From the NCBI RefSeq assembly GCF_006547065.1, contig NZ_CP041243.1, forward strand, positions 1,255,001-1,319,000: a stretch of 64,000 bases of DNA. The letters run 5' to 3'. Below the pieces are notes generated by a model. It did no database searches. It saw only the letters and a program-made list of their open reading frames with translations, and was not told where the DNA came from. The stretch is from Brevundimonas sp. M20 (GTDB taxonomy: Bacteria; Pseudomonadota; Alphaproteobacteria; Caulobacterales; Caulobacteraceae). The translations under genes and the position numbers were made by a program. Below, piece by piece: positions 7,367-14,739 of the stretch. Position 1 is the stretch's first letter. Every line of letters begins with the position of its first letter.

Positions 7367-8526
7367 GTTCGCTGAAGAACAGCCAGGGGTTCTCGACCCG
7401 CGCCATCCACGCCGGGCAGCGGCCCGACCCGACGACGGGCGCGGTGATGACCCCCATCTACGCGACCTCGACCTATGCCCAGGAGAGCCCGGGCGTGAAC
7501 AAGGGCTATGAGTACGCCCGCGGCAAGAACCCGACGCGCGAGGCGTTCGAGGCCTGTCTGGCGGACCTCGAGGGCGGCACGCACGGCTTCGGCTTCGCCT
7601 CCGGAATGGCGGCGACGTCCACCGCGCTGGAGTTGCTGGACGCCGGGTCGCACATCGTCACCGGCGATGACCTGTACGGCGGTTCGTGGCGACTGTTCGA
7701 GCGGGTCCGCCGCCGGTCGATGGGGCTGGACTTCAGCTATGTCGATTTCAGCGACCTGAGCGCCGTCGAGGCGGCCATCACGCCCAAGACGAAGATGATC
7801 TGGGCCGAGACGCCCACCAATCCGCTGATGAAGCTGGCCGACATCGCCGGCCTGTCGAAGATCGCCCGGGCCCACGGCCTGCTGCTGGTGGTCGACAACA
7901 CCTTCGCCACCCCATTCAGCCAGCAGCCGCTGCGGCTGGGCGCCGACGTGGTCATGCACTCGGCGACCAAATACCTGAACGGTCACTCCGACATCATCGG
8001 CGGGGCGCTGGTCACCGGGAACGCCGACCTCGCGAAGGAGATCAAATTCCTGCAGAACTCGATCGGAGGGGTGATGGGGCCGTTCGACGCCTTCCTCGCC
8101 AACCGGGGTCTGAAGACGCTCGGCCTGCGGATGAAGGCGCACAACGAGAACGCGCTGGCCGTCGCCCGCTGGCTGGAGACCCGCAAAGGAATCGCCAAGG
8201 TCATCTATCCGGGCCTGATCAGCCACCCGCAGCACAGTCTGGCGGCGACGCAGATGAACGGCCGCTATGGCGGCATGGTCACGGCGATCATCGATGGCGA
8301 CCTGTCGCGGACGAAGCAGGTGCTGGAGCGGGTGCAGGTCTTCACGCTTGCGGAGTCGCTGGGTGGTGTCGAAAGCCTTGTGAACCACCCGGCCATCATG
8401 ACCCACGCCAGCGTGCCCAAGGAGGTGCGCGAGGCGGGCGGTGTCACCGACAACCTGATCCGGCTGTCGGTCGGGGTCGAGGACCTGGACGATCTGATCG
8501 CCGATCTGGATCAGGCGCTGGGCTGA
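7363..8526 (+). CDS. Cystathionine gamma-lyase / gamma-synthase family PLP enzyme
   Basis: A 387-residue Cys/Met-metabolism PLP enzyme (fold type I). The internal-aldimine lysine is K203 in MHSATKYLNGHSD. The N-terminal GFSTRAIHAGQRPDPTTGAV and PIYATSTYAQ and the C-terminal ESLGGVESLVNHPAIMTHAS are hallmarks of the family. With cystathionine beta-synthase in the same operon, gamma-lyase activity (cystathionine to cysteine, 2-oxobutyrate and ammonia) is most likely. Gamma-synthase, or H2S production as a side activity, cannot be excluded. The start overlaps the upstream stop by four bases. Confidence 0.9.
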   Translation: MSSLKNSQGFSTRAIHAGQRPDPTTGAVMTPIYATSTYAQESPGVNKGYEYARGKNPTREAFEACLADLEGGTHGFGFASGMAATSTALELLDAGSHIVTGDDLYGGSWRLFERVRRRSMGLDFSYVDFSDLSAVEAAITPKTKMIWAETPTNPLMKLADIAGLSKIARAHGLLLVVDNTFATPFSQQPLRLGADVVMHSATKYLNGHSDIIGGALVTGNADLAKEIKFLQNSIGGVMGPFDAFLANRGLKTLGLRMKAHNENALAVARWLETRKGIAKVIYPGLISHPQHSLAATQMNGRYGGMVTAIIDGDLSRTKQVLERVQVFTLAESLGGVESLVNHPAIMTHASVPKEVREAGGVTDNLIRLSVGVEDLDDLIADLDQALG

Positions 8527-8530
8527 TCCC

Positions 8531-9058
8531 TCAGCCCGATGGCGCGGCCAGTGTCCAGCTGGCGTCCGGCTCGATCCACAGGACGGTGCTCTGGAACTCG
8601 GCGCGGGCGACGCCGCCGATGGTGACGGCGGCTTTCAGCGTGCCGTCAGGGTTCGGCGTGTAGGTGCTGCAGAACTCGCCGTCGCCCAGCACCAGATTGA
8701 TGTTGTCGGCGATCTGCTGACGGACGGTGGTGAACTGCGCGCCTTCCAGCGGCGTGCCGTTCAGGTCGATGCGGGTGATTTCCTCGGCCCGGTTCAGGGG
8801 ATGGGCGCATTCCGCGCCGTCCTTCACATAGACCTTGCCCGTGGCGTACAGAATGATCTGCGGCGAGGCGCTGAGCATGTTGCGGGCGTCGTTCCAGATC
8901 GTCCCGTCCGCGTCGAAGCGATAGGCGCCGATGGCGGTGCAGGTCTTCGCCGCGACGTTCGGGCCATAGCATTGCAGCTTGCCGCTGCGGCCCGGTTCAA
9001 GCGGACCGGCGTCCTGCGGGGCCGCGACCAGGGCCAGAAGAGCCGTCAGCAGCATCAT
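8531..9058 (-). CDS. Small exported protein of unknown function
   Basis: A 175-residue protein with a short signal peptide (MMLLTALLALVAAPQDA). The mature protein carries four cysteines (LQCYGP, KTCTAIG, AECAHP and EFCSTY), consistent with two periplasmic disulfides. The start has a good ribosome-binding sequence (AAGGATCACA before ATG). It converges on the gamma-lyase gene with only four bases between stops. No family recognised. Confidence 0.65.
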   Translation of the reverse strand: MMLLTALLALVAAPQDAGPLEPGRSGKLQCYGPNVAAKTCTAIGAYRFDADGTIWNDARNMLSASPQIILYATGKVYVKDGAECAHPLNRAEEITRIDLNGTPLEGAQFTTVRQQIADNINLVLGDGEFCSTYTPNPDGTLKAAVTIGGVARAEFQSTVLWIEPDASWTLAAPSG

Positions 9059-9077
9059 TGTGATCCTTGCAAGGTCG

Positions 9078-9099
9078 CCCGCCGGAGGCCTCCGGCGGG
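9078..9099. repeat. Perfect 22-base palindrome
   Basis: A loop-less perfect palindrome with arms CCCGCCGGAGG / CCTCCGGCGGG sits between two minus-strand genes, 19 bases upstream of the ATG at 9058. In RNA it would form a very stable hairpin, but no uridine tract follows, so it is not a canonical intrinsic terminator. It could be an operator or a transcript-stabilising hairpin. Confidence 0.45.
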
Positions 9100-9135
9100 A
9101 CGATCATCGCACAACGCCGGCGGCCGAAGAAAGAC

Positions 9136-9399
9136 TCAGGCGGCTCTGGACGGCAGGGCGGTCTGGTGGCCGGAAGCGGCCACGACCTTTTTCCGTGCCG
9201 GAGCACGGGTCTTCTTGGGCGCGATGGCGGACGGCAGGGCGGCGCGGCGCGCCGTCTCCGCGTCGATCAGGGGCAGGATTTCGGTCGCCGCGTTGACCTG
9301 GTTGAGCGAGCCGGTGGCGCTGAGGCGTTCGGCGTTGACGCGAAGCGACTTGAGGTCGGCGTCATTCATAGCGGGGATCATGTCGGCGAGCGGGGTCAT
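9136..9399 (-). CDS. Small alanine/lysine-rich protein
   Basis: An 87-residue protein starting MTPLADMIPAMNDADLKSLR. The ATG at 9399 was chosen over an upstream in-frame ATG because it has a strong ribosome-binding site (AAGGAGTG, seven bases before). The first 55 residues look helical (a repeat of acidic/leucine helices with AATEILPLIDAE). The C-terminus is basic (APKKTRAPARKKV), suggesting nucleic-acid contact. No known family can be assigned. It follows a cold-shock gene on the same strand. Confidence 0.65.
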   Translation of the reverse strand: MTPLADMIPAMNDADLKSLRVNAERLSATGSLNQVNAATEILPLIDAETARRAALPSAIAPKKTRAPARKKVVAASGHQTALPSRAA

Positions 9400-9430
9400 G
9401 GGACACTCCTTGCTGCTCTGAAAAGGCGAA

Positions 9431-9456
9431 GGGCCGGTCCGCATCGCGGCCGGCCC
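9431..9456 (-). terminator. Possible terminator after first cold-shock gene
   Basis: Inverted arms GGGCCGG and CCGGCCC separated by 12 bases lie just after the stop of the cold-shock gene at 9468. Reading the minus strand, they are followed by TTCGCCTTTTC, a weak T-tract. It could be an intrinsic terminator or a processing hairpin. Confidence 0.35.
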
Positions 9457-9467
9457 CCGTTCGAAAC

Positions 9468-9680
9468 CTATTCGGCGGCTTTCAGCCGACCGGCGGATTC
9501 CTTGCCCGAGCGCGCGTCGCGCTCGATCTCGTAGGAAATCTTCTGGCTTTCGCTGAGGATGCCCAGATCCGAGACCTCGACGGCCGAGGCGTGGACGAAG
9601 ACGTCCTTGCCGCCGTCATCGGGAGCGATGAAGCCGTAGCCCTTGGTGGGGTTGTACCATTTGACAGTGCCGGTAGCCAT
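9468..9680 (-). CDS. Cold-shock domain protein, copy 1
   Basis: A 70-residue CspA-family nucleic-acid-binding protein. RNP1 is KGYGFIAPDD and RNP2 is KDVFVHASAV; the start [17 protein letters not shown] is diagnostic. The frame continues upstream (MLAEVLK), but the family always begins at MATG. The protein is about 75% like the copy at 9977, differing for example in W-Y-N-P versus W-F-N-S. Expected role: RNA chaperone or anti-terminator. It shares a leader sequence with copy 2. Confidence 0.93.
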   Translation of the reverse strand: MATGTVKWYNPTKGYGFIAPDDGGKDVFVHASAVEVSDLGILSESQKISYEIERDARSGKESAGRLKAAE

Positions 9681-9807
9681 TTTCAGGACCTCCGCAAGCA
9701 TTGGCCGCGGGAAGGATATCCCGGTCGGCCTGTCGGGTCTGAATGGGATTGGCTTTGGACCTCGGTGCGCGATGCAAAGGGCAGCAGCGTTTCGCAGAGA
9801 GATCGAC
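9681..9807 (-). promoter_or_regulatory. Conserved 5' leader of cold-shock gene, copy 1
   Basis: Two blocks in this leader are repeated exactly upstream of the second cold-shock gene: positions 9729-9748 (cctgtcgggtctgaatggga) and the 21-base block 9787-9807. A shorter match, GCATTGGCC, lies near the ribosome-binding site. Conservation outside the coding region, with sequence loss between the blocks, points to a functional leader RNA such as a cold-shock mRNA structure or protein-binding site. Promoter elements were not identified with confidence. Confidence 0.5.
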
Positions 9808-9906
9808 CCGTCTTAAGTAGACGCTTTTGTATACATTGGCAAGGATTCATTATTGCCCGGAAATATCGCGCAAGTTTTCTTGCCCGTATTCCATATGCCG
9901 GACATG

Positions 9907-9941
9907 AAAACGGCGGCGCAGATCCGGGATCTGCGCCGCCG
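9907..9941 (-). terminator. Intrinsic terminator of second cold-shock gene
   Basis: A perfect 14-base inverted repeat (9911-9924 and 9928-9941, loop CGG) is followed in minus-strand reading by TTTTC. It lies 35 bases beyond the stop of the cold-shock gene at 9977. The strength of the stem and the T-run make it a convincing rho-independent terminator. Confidence 0.85.
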
Positions 9942-9976
9942 TTCGAAAGTCATGCGTCGGAGACCGACGCAGGAAC

Positions 9977-10189
9977 TCAGCCTTCGGTCTTCAGTTGACC
10001 AGCCGATTCCTTGCCCGAGCGACGGTCGCGCTCGAGTTCGTAGGAAACCTTCTGGTTTTCATCCAGGCCGCGCAGGCCGGCCGCTTCCACGGCCGAGATG
10101 TGGACGAAGACGTCCTTGCCGCCGTCGTCCGGCTGGATGAAGCCGTAGCCCTTGGTCGAGTTGAACCACTTAACGGTGCCGGTAGCCAT
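9977..10189 (-). CDS. Cold-shock domain protein, copy 2
   Basis: A 70-residue CspA-family protein with RNP motifs [10 protein letters not shown] and [10 protein letters not shown]. The ATG at 10189 has a good ribosome-binding sequence (AAGGAGGTCTCAA before ATG). Same strand and length as copy 1, and ends in the same [10 protein letters not shown] pattern, so the two are recent paralogues. Probably RNA chaperones for growth-phase or cold adaptation. Its transcript ends at the strong hairpin at 9907-9941. Confidence 0.93.
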   Translation of the reverse strand: MATGTVKWFNSTKGYGFIQPDDGGKDVFVHISAVEAAGLRGLDENQKVSYELERDRRSGKESAGQLKTEG

Positions 10190-10306
10190 TTGAGACCTCC
10201 TTCTGGCATTGGCCACAGGCAAGAGCGCCTGGAGCCTGTCGGGTCTGAATGGGAGCGGCTAGACCTCGGGCGAAAGCAGAGGGGGGCGTTTCGCAGAGAG
10301 ATCGAC
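10190..10306 (-). promoter_or_regulatory. Conserved 5' leader of cold-shock gene, copy 2
   Basis: Contains the same two blocks as the copy-1 leader, here at 10235-10254 and 10286-10306, spaced slightly closer together. The order and orientation relative to the start codon are conserved, so the leader was duplicated with the gene and then kept under selection in two patches. Candidate cold-shock leader RNA. Confidence 0.5.
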
Positions 10307-10319
10307 GGGAGCCATATTA

Positions 10320-10339
10320 GCTTTCGTCGCGGCGAAAGC
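10320..10339 (-). terminator. Hairpin downstream of small conserved gene
   Basis: Arms GCTTTCG and CGAAAGC with a six-base loop lie 11 bases beyond the stop of the gene at 10351. In minus-strand reading they are followed by TAATAT rather than a pure T-run. A weak terminator is possible; the position also coincides with the promoter region of the second cold-shock gene. Confidence 0.35.
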
Positions 10340-10350
10340 AAGGCGTGGCG

Positions 10351-10563
10351 TCACTCCGCCGCCGGTTCGCCGCTGGCGGCGACATAGTGTTCGCGGCACA
10401 GCTTTCGCAGATCGGCGCTCAGCTTGGGCCCGTACAACGCGTCCTGAAGGCGGTCATAGCCTTCCGACGACAGCGCCTGCTTGATGTCGCTGACGGTCCG
10501 GCACCGGCCCTCGCGCGCCAGTTGGTAAGCGCGCTCGAGGGTGGTCGGTCTTTGGGAAGTCAT
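10351..10563 (-). CDS. Small conserved helical protein of unknown function
   Basis: A 70-residue protein (MTSQRPTTLERAYQLAREGR...). It has the pattern of a small alphaproteobacterial hypothetical family in which a helix (ERAYQLAREGRCRTVSDIKQ) is followed by QALSSEGY and a C-terminal GPKLSADLRKLC. The ATG at 10563 is preceded by CAGGGG. It resembles short winged-helix-like regulators, but DNA binding is speculative. Confidence 0.65.
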   Translation of the reverse strand: MTSQRPTTLERAYQLAREGRCRTVSDIKQALSSEGYDRLQDALYGPKLSADLRKLCREHYVAASGEPAAE

Positions 10564-10594
10564 CCCCTGATATAGGGGACGGAGGCGCGGATTC

Positions 10595-11281
10595 CTAGAA
10601 GGCGAAGCTGATCCCGGCCACGACGGCGTCCGCGTACTGCGGATTATTCGCGTCGGCGTCGGTGTCATAGTACCGGACTTCGGCTTCCATATTGCGGGTC
10701 AGGGCGTAGCTGAAACCCGCGTTCCAGCCGGTGTAATCGACGCTGTTGTCCTGCTCCCGGCGGCCGATCTCGGCGGTCGCGGTGAGCTTGTCGGTGAAAT
10801 CCCAGCCGCCGCGCACCGACACCCAGGTCCAGGCCTCGGTCGAGCCTGTCCCGTCCGGCGAGTGTTGCAGACGCAGGCGGGCGCTGGCCGGACCGATGGA
10901 GCGTTTGACGTCGGCGGTGAATTCCCATGCGTCATTGTCCGCGCCCTGATCGGCGTCGACCTGGTATTTGTATGTGGCGTTCAGGTCGAGGTCGAAGCCC
11001 ATGACCTCGGGCCGCCAGCCGCCGCCGAGCTCAAGCTCGAGATCCGATCCGGTCGAGCTTTTGATCGTCTCGAAGCCCGGCCCGACGTAGAAGGCGCCCG
11101 ACGCGCTCTCCCACTCGACCGCGCCCCAGGCATAGGGATCACCCTGCGACTTGGAGGCGTCTTTGGAGCGGTTGTCGGTGGCCGCGCCGAACGACACGGT
11201 CCAGTCGCCCGCGTCCTGTGCGAGGGCGGGAGAGGCGAGGGCGGTGGCGGCCACGAAGGCCAGCGTCAGTGTACGGATCAT
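10595..11281 (-). CDS. Outer-membrane beta-barrel protein, TorF-type putative porin
   Basis: A 228-residue protein with a Sec signal peptide (MIRTLTLAFVAATALASPAL, cleavage after ALAQ). The mature sequence shows alternating amphipathic strands (WTVSFGAATDNR, GAVEWESASGAFYVGPGF, GWNAGFSYALT) and ends in aromatic SFAF, the usual outer-membrane assembly signal. The start has a strong ribosome-binding site (GGAGG, five bases upstream). The family guess (TorF-like) is by overall pattern; transported solute unknown. Confidence 0.7.
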   Translation of the reverse strand: MIRTLTLAFVAATALASPALAQDAGDWTVSFGAATDNRSKDASKSQGDPYAWGAVEWESASGAFYVGPGFETIKSSTGSDLELELGGGWRPEVMGFDLDLNATYKYQVDADQGADNDAWEFTADVKRSIGPASARLRLQHSPDGTGSTEAWTWVSVRGGWDFTDKLTATAEIGRREQDNSVDYTGWNAGFSYALTRNMEAEVRYYDTDADANNPQYADAVVAGISFAF

Positions 11282-11316
11282 GGAGCCTCCAGACGCGTAA
11301 TCGCGCCGGAAGTTCC

Positions 11317-12249
11317 CTAGATGAAGGCGGTGCGCTTGGCGAACTGTTCCGTCGCCTGAGCGAATTCGTCGCGCAGGCGGCCGACCAGTTGACCGGCGGG
11401 CAGGATGTCGTGGATCGCGCCCGCGCCCTGACCGGCGGACCAGACCGTCTTCCAGGCCTTGGCCTCGTCGGCCATGTCCAGCTTGTGCTCGGGCAGGTGT
11501 TTGGGGTCGATGCCGTTCTCGATCAGGGACTTGGTCATGAAGTTGGCCGGAATGCCCGACACCGCCGGGGTGTGGACGATGTCGGCCGAGCCCGAATCGA
11601 TGATCATGTCCTTGTAGGCGTCGGGGGCCATGGCTTCGGTCGTGTTGATGAAGCGCGTGCCCATGTAGGCGAAGTCGGCGCCCATCATCAGGGCGGCGGC
11701 GACGTCCGAGCCGGTCGACAGACAGCCCGACAGGATGATGGTCCCGTCGAAGAAGCCGCGGACCTCTTCCACCAGGGCGAACGGGTTGACGATGCCCGCG
11801 TGGCCGCCTGCGCCGTTGGCGACCAGGATCAGGCCGTCGACGCCCGCTTCCGCCGCCTTGCGGGCGTGGCGGACGTTGGCGATGTCGTGGAAGACCAGAC
11901 CGCCGTAGCCGTGCACCGCATCGACCACGTCACGCACCGCGCCCAGCGAGGTGATGATCAGCGGCACCTTCTCCTCGACCGAAACCATCATGTCGGCCAT
12001 CAGGCGCGGGTTGGTCGGGTGGACGATGTGGTTCACGCCGAAGGCGGCAGCGTCGGGGTTCAGGCGGTCCTTGATCTCATGCAGCCACTCCCGATAGCCC
12101 TCGGTGGTGCGCTGGTTCAGCGACGGGAAGGTGCCGATGGCCCCCGCGTTGCACGTCTCGACCACCAGATCCGGCCCGGAGACCAGGAACATGGGCGCCG
12201 CGATCACCGGCAGCTTGAGACCTTTTTGAAGCGAAGCCGGAATGGCCAT
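11317..12249 (-). CDS. Nitronate monooxygenase family FMN enzyme
   Basis: A 310-residue TIM-barrel flavoprotein. The start LPVIAAPMFLVSGPDLV, the central GADGLILVANGAGGHAG-like stretch (here VDGLILVANGAGGHAGIV), and GADFAYMGTRFINTTEA are characteristic of the nitronate monooxygenase/2-nitropropane dioxygenase family. HAG carries the catalytic-base position. Predicted to oxidise alkyl nitronates such as propionate-3-nitronate with FMN and O2. Related enzymes include enoyl reductases, but the motif set favours the oxygenase. No operon partner. Confidence 0.85.
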   Translation of the reverse strand: MAIPASLQKGLKLPVIAAPMFLVSGPDLVVETCNAGAIGTFPSLNQRTTEGYREWLHEIKDRLNPDAAAFGVNHIVHPTNPRLMADMMVSVEEKVPLIITSLGAVRDVVDAVHGYGGLVFHDIANVRHARKAAEAGVDGLILVANGAGGHAGIVNPFALVEEVRGFFDGTIILSGCLSTGSDVAAALMMGADFAYMGTRFINTTEAMAPDAYKDMIIDSGSADIVHTPAVSGIPANFMTKSLIENGIDPKHLPEHKLDMADEAKAWKTVWSAGQGAGAIHDILPAGQLVGRLRDEFAQATEQFAKRTAFI

Positions 12250-12555
12250 GACGTTTCCCCGGGTTGTCTTTCGCTACGGATAGCGGGCTGTCCCCGGGTA
12301 AGGCAAACCCGAAAAACAGGGTGTGAAGAGTGTAATTCGTGTGAAACGACCTGACGGGCGCTTCTCCGCATATTAGCGAACCGATGCGTCAGAAATGGAC
12401 GCACGGGCGGGCTTTGCGCGATGCGGTGATGAGGTGACCGCCGGCCTTTGCAAACCCTGGGGCCGTGTCTCCATGGCCCGACAGATCACCGCCGTTCCGG
12501 GGTGTCAGACCGCTGGTGGCGTGACGAAGCCGCCGGAAATCGCTAGAGCGACGCC
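12250..12555. other. Gene-free interval between nitronate monooxygenase and queF
   Basis: About 306 bases without a convincing gene. It serves as the divergent promoter region for the nitronate monooxygenase (minus) and queF (plus). I found no preQ1-riboswitch-like sequence, tRNA or strong terminator. A short inverted element CCGGGTaaggcaaACCCG occurs near 12295. Confidence 0.6.
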
Positions 12556-13017
12556 ATGACCACCGACACCTCGGGCCTGCACCAGCTGGGCCAAATGACC
12601 GCCGCACCGACCAGCCCGGAAACCGCCGTGCTGGAGCGGGTGCCCAATCCGCATGCGGACACCCTCTACCTCGCGCGCTTCACGGCGCCGGAGTTCACCA
12701 GCCTGTGCCCCGTCACCGGCCAGCCGGACTTCGCCCACATCGTCATCGACTATGCGCCGGGCGACTGGCTGGTCGAGAGCAAGAGCCTGAAGCTGTACCT
12801 GACCAGCTTCCGCAACCACGGCGCCTTCCACGAGGACTGCACCGTGGCCATCGGCAAGCGTCTGGCCGACCTGCTGCAGCCGAAATGGCTGCGCATTGGG
12901 GGCTACTGGTATCCGCGCGGCGGCATACCCATCGACGTCTTCTGGCAGACCGGCCCGGCCCCGGAAGGCCTCTGGCTGCCCGACCAGGGCGTGCCGACCT
13001 ATCGCGGACGGGGGTGA
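12556..13017 (+). CDS. queF: NADPH-dependent 7-cyano-7-deazaguanine reductase
   Basis: A 153-residue QueF of the short (unimodular, YkvM-like) type. It reduces preQ0 to preQ1 in queuosine biosynthesis. The catalytic cysteine is C51 in [15 protein letters not shown] with the partner D58, and the QueF signature [15 protein letters not shown] follows. The C-terminus [15 protein letters not shown] is also typical. No other queuosine genes are adjacent. Confidence 0.95.
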   Translation: MTTDTSGLHQLGQMTAAPTSPETAVLERVPNPHADTLYLARFTAPEFTSLCPVTGQPDFAHIVIDYAPGDWLVESKSLKLYLTSFRNHGAFHEDCTVAIGKRLADLLQPKWLRIGGYWYPRGGIPIDVFWQTGPAPEGLWLPDQGVPTYRGRG

Positions 13018-13053
13018 TCCACCTGCGAACGGCCGGCGCGGCGGGGCGAGTGC

Positions 13054-13710
13054 TCACCGACGCTCGCCTGCAACAGACCGGCTGTCATGCAGATCGGCCA
13101 GACCTCGGAGAATGAGATCGACCCCGAAGGCGAAGCGGGCGTCCTGATCGGTCTCGATGAGTTCCGGCAGGACCGCGCGGGTGTCCTCGTATCCACCCGC
13201 GGGCTGTTCCCACAGCTTTTCGAGAATGGGGTGCACGCCGCCGCTGGCGCGCATCTGTTCTTCGAGGGCCTGTTCCTCGATCACGAAGCCCATGATGAAA
13301 TAGCCCAGAGAAAAGACCGCCCGTGTCGCGGTGCGCGCGTCGAAGCCGCCCCGGAGCATGGCGCTGATCAGGATCTCGCTGACCTCCAGCATATTCTCAC
13401 GCGCTACAAAGGTGCCGGCGAACAGGCGCGCGCCGTCCCGGCGGCTCAGCAACACCTTGCGCAGCGCCACCGCCATCCGCCGCAACACCTCCGGATAGGC
13501 GGCTGAAACGTCGATGGATGCGGCTATCGCGGAGACCATCGCCTCGGCCATGTCATCCAGCAGGGCGGTCTTGTTGGGGAAGTGCCAGTAAAGCGCGGGG
13601 GCCTGTACGCCGAGGGCTTCCGCCAACCTGCGCATTGTCAGGCCTTCGAGCCCTGTCTGGTCCAGCAGAGTCAGGCTTGTTTCGATAATATGCTGACGAT
13701 CAAGGCTCAT
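13054..13710 (-). CDS. TetR-family transcriptional repressor
   Basis: A 218-residue regulator. The N-terminal helix-turn-helix is clear (GLEGLTMRRLAEALGVQAPALYWHFPNKTALLDDM). The C-terminal domain (LFAGTFVARENM..., AVFSLGYFIMGFVIEEQAL) resembles the tetracycline-repressor-type ligand domain. The ATG at 13710 lies 26 bases from a pair of identical-looking operators at 13736-13766, which separate it from the divergent DUF817 gene. Autorepression plus control of that gene is the likely arrangement. The inducer is unknown. Confidence 0.9.
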   Translation of the reverse strand: MSLDRQHIIETSLTLLDQTGLEGLTMRRLAEALGVQAPALYWHFPNKTALLDDMAEAMVSAIAASIDVSAAYPEVLRRMAVALRKVLLSRRDGARLFAGTFVARENMLEVSEILISAMLRGGFDARTATRAVFSLGYFIMGFVIEEQALEEQMRASGGVHPILEKLWEQPAGGYEDTRAVLPELIETDQDARFAFGVDLILRGLADLHDSRSVAGERR

Positions 13711-13735
13711 GACGGCTCCCGCTTCCGGGCTCAAT

Positions 13736-13766
13736 TTAACAATGTTAAGGAACTTAACAACGTTAA
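13736..13766. promoter_or_regulatory. Tandem TetR operators
   Basis: Two 13-base palindromes of the form TTAAC-N3-GTTAA occur at 13736-13748 (spacer AAT) and 13754-13766 (spacer AAC), centre to centre 18 bases. They lie in the divergent region between the TetR gene and the DUF817 gene. The size, symmetry and position are typical for TetR dimers. Binding is inferred. Confidence 0.8.
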
Positions 13767-13854
13767 ATGACGCCCTTTGAGTTTGACCGGCCGCTCGCCC
13801 CTCTGCACCAAATCTCCACGCGCCGGCGTCGTCGTCCGCGTCTAGCCTCCGCGC

Positions 13855-14739
13855 ATGATCCCGACCCGTCGCCTCCCGCTCGAAGCTCTCGGTCGCCGCT
13901 GGCTCACGCACGCGCAGGCGTGGGCGGACCGGTCGCGGTGGCGGGCCGCGGTCTACGAGTTCCTGTGGTTCGGGCTGAAGCAGGCCTGGGCCTGCCTGTT
14001 CGGCGGTCTGCTGCTGGCGCTGATCGTCGGCACCTTCCTGTGGTGGCCCGAGGGAGCGCCGGTGTCGCGCTATGACTTTCTGGTCGTCGGCGCCGTCCTG
14101 ATCCAGATCGGCATGCTGGCCCTGAAGCTGGAAAGCCGGGATGAGGCGGTGGTGATCCTGCTGTTCCACATCGCCGGGACGGCGATGGAGCTGTTCAAGA
14201 CGGCGCAGGGTTCGTGGATCTATCCCGAGGAGTCGCTGCTGAGGATCGGCGGCGTGCCGTTGTTCTCGGGCTTCATGTATGCGGCGGTGGGCAGCTATAT
14301 CGCGCGGGTGCAGCGGGTGTTTCACATCCGGGTGCGCGGCTATCCGCCGTTCTGGATGACGGCGGTGCTGGCGGCCGCGATCTACGTCAACTTCTTCGCC
14401 CATCACTGGCTGTGGGACGCGCGGATCGGGCTGTTCATCGCCACGGCGGTGGTGTTCGGGCGCGGCTGGTTCTGGTTCACGACCGACCGTCGGCGGCGCG
14501 GGATGCCGCTGCTGCTGGGCTATGTTCTGGTCGCCCTGTTCATCTGGTTCGCCGAAAACCTCGCCACCTTCGGTCGCGCCTGGACCTATCCGTCGCAGGA
14601 GGCGGGATGGACCATGGTGGGGCTGGAGAAGCTGGGCAGCTGGTTCCTGCTGATGATCCTGTCGATCGTTCTGGTCTCCATCGTCCACCGGCCGGAAGAG
14701 GAGGATCAGCCGCCCGCCAGCGCCCGGACCGCGACATAG
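13855..14739 (+). CDS. DUF817 integral membrane protein
   Basis: A 294-residue polytopic membrane protein with about seven hydrophobic segments. Examples are WACLFGGLLLALIVGTFLWW, YDFLVVGAVLIQIGMLALKL, FWMTAVLAAAIYVNFFAHHW and SWFLLMILSIVLVSIV. Conserved family stretches include GTAMELFKTAQGSWIYPE and FAENLATFGRAWTYPSQ. The function of DUF817 is not known. Divergence from a TetR gene with two operators suggests an inducible role in tolerance or export. Its 3' end overlaps the convergent transporter gene by 34 bases. Confidence 0.85.
   Translation: MIPTRRLPLEALGRRWLTHAQAWADRSRWRAAVYEFLWFGLKQAWACLFGGLLLALIVGTFLWWPEGAPVSRYDFLVVGAVLIQIGMLALKLESRDEAVVILLFHIAGTAMELFKTAQGSWIYPEESLLRIGGVPLFSGFMYAAVGSYIARVQRVFHIRVRGYPPFWMTAVLAAAIYVNFFAHHWLWDARIGLFIATAVVFGRGWFWFTTDRRRRGMPLLLGYVLVALFIWFAENLATFGRAWTYPSQEAGWTMVGLEKLGSWFLLMILSIVLVSIVHRPEEEDQPPASARTAT

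Noticed and set aside
11295..11316. Possible EcfG promoter (GGAAC-N16-CGTC) before the porin-like gene
   Set aside because: Transcription would begin at or past the ribosome-binding site, leaving no leader for a gene that has a clear Shine-Dalgarno.
12250..12555. Searched for a preQ1 riboswitch ahead of queF
   Set aside because: No preQ1-I, -II or -III-like sequence blocks found.
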